The notes beneath the pieces were generated by a model that searched no databases, was not told the DNA's origin, and saw only the letters and a program-made list of their open reading frames with translations. The translations under genes and the position numbers were made by a program. Below, in pieces: positions 63,778 through 64,000 of a stretch of 64,000 nt of DNA; within the stretch, counting starts at the first letter, position 1; each line of letters opens with the position of its first letter. The stretch is taken from NCBI GenBank assembly GCA_001792895.1, contig MARA01000048.1, forward strand, positions 186,001 through 250,000, in the 5' to 3' direction. The stretch is from Lentinus brumalis. Its lineage: Eukaryota > Basidiomycota > Agaricomycetes > Polyporales > Polyporaceae.

Positions 63778-64000
63778 ATGAAGGAGGGGAGTAGACGTAC
63801 TAGCACGGTAGCTTGCTCGACAGCGAAGCGAGGCTCACTGAGGACGTGGTGTCGCCGAGCCGAGATTCAGGAGCTAGACCAGGCAACGGAGATAGTGGTC
63901 GAGTGCCTCGAGGAGTTCGAACGCCGAGAAGACTCGTGGGGACCTTCGCGAAGACCTGGGGACGAGCACGGGGATCTCGGGATTGCGGGAAAGGGACGAG
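63778..64000 (+). CDS. Possible partial gene running off the right edge
   Basis: A frame opens after a TAG near 63743 and stays open to the end of the window (75 codons from the ATG at 63778). It begins MKEGSRRTSTVACSTAKRG and contains EIQELDQATEIVVECLEEF, an amphipathic acidic helix of the coiled-coil type, then a charged Gly/Asp/Glu region. The codon pattern looks coding, and the basic start followed by a helix resembles N-termini of retrotransposon Gag-like or nuclear proteins, but no family can be named from this piece. Confidence 0.3.
   Translation, partial: MKEGSRRTSTVACSTAKRGSLRTWCRRAEIQELDQATEIVVECLEEFERREDSWGPSRRPGDEHGDLGIAGKGR

Noticed and set aside
1..64000. CRISPR array, bacterial operon or phage features
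   Set aside because: Spliceosomal introns, TATA boxes and a eukaryotic tRNA show a fungal nuclear sequence; no regularly spaced short repeats with unique spacers exist.

Overview
The window looks like nuclear DNA from an agaricomycete basidiomycete, probably a wood-decay fungus of the polypore type. The reasons are multi-exon genes with very short introns (about 45-70 nt, GTRNGT...YAG), GC-rich codons, compact spacing, TATA boxes 30-130 nt before start codons, a basidiomycete-style Helitron, and a wood-decay gene set (CYP63-like P450, GH2, GH15, GH35). The assignment is inference; no rRNA or species marker is present.

0-14 kb is accessory DNA. A two-copy 211-bp tandem repeat is followed by two small unrecognised multi-exon genes (+), an unrecognised eight-exon gene (-), a small single-exon ORF (+), an intact 2282-aa Helitron Rep/helicase ORF (-), and just upstream of it a small ORF resembling a retropepsin whose catalytic motif is lost.

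14-41 kb is a metabolic block: a membrane-anchored histidine-acid phosphatase of the phytase type (-), a basic coiled-coil protein (-), a GH2 beta-mannosidase (+), an MCT-type MFS transporter (+), a CYP63-like cytochrome P450 (-), a GH15 trehalase/glucoamylase-like enzyme (-) and a secreted GH35 beta-galactosidase (-). I could trace the exon chains through most of these. Three of them (phosphatase, P450, GH15) each carry one intron of 0.8-1.7 kb among introns of about 50 nt. The oversized introns contain palindromes and look like insertion sites tolerated because they are spliced out.

41-45 kb has a tRNA-Gly(GCC) (-) and a tandem duplication of a short-chain dehydrogenase with its promoter. 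The first copy is intact. The second is frameshifted with damaged cofactor motifs, and a third tiny remnant may follow.

45-59 kb is a fast-evolving region. It has two full-length paralogs of an unrecognised family, A (45.99-48.83 kb, split into two ORFs) and B (52.90-54.82 kb, intact). Both have two motifs reminiscent of HET domains at the same residue positions, plus a shared C-terminal module. Between them lie a pseudogenised last exon of complex I subunit NDUFV1 and a 185-bp pogo/Fot1-type MITE. A decayed repeat family recurs at roughly 1-kb intervals over 55-58.5 kb and once in front of B. This is the best candidate for an undescribed system.

59-64 kb holds a dual-specificity phosphatase (+), about 4 kb of low-information DNA, and a possible ORF running off the right edge.
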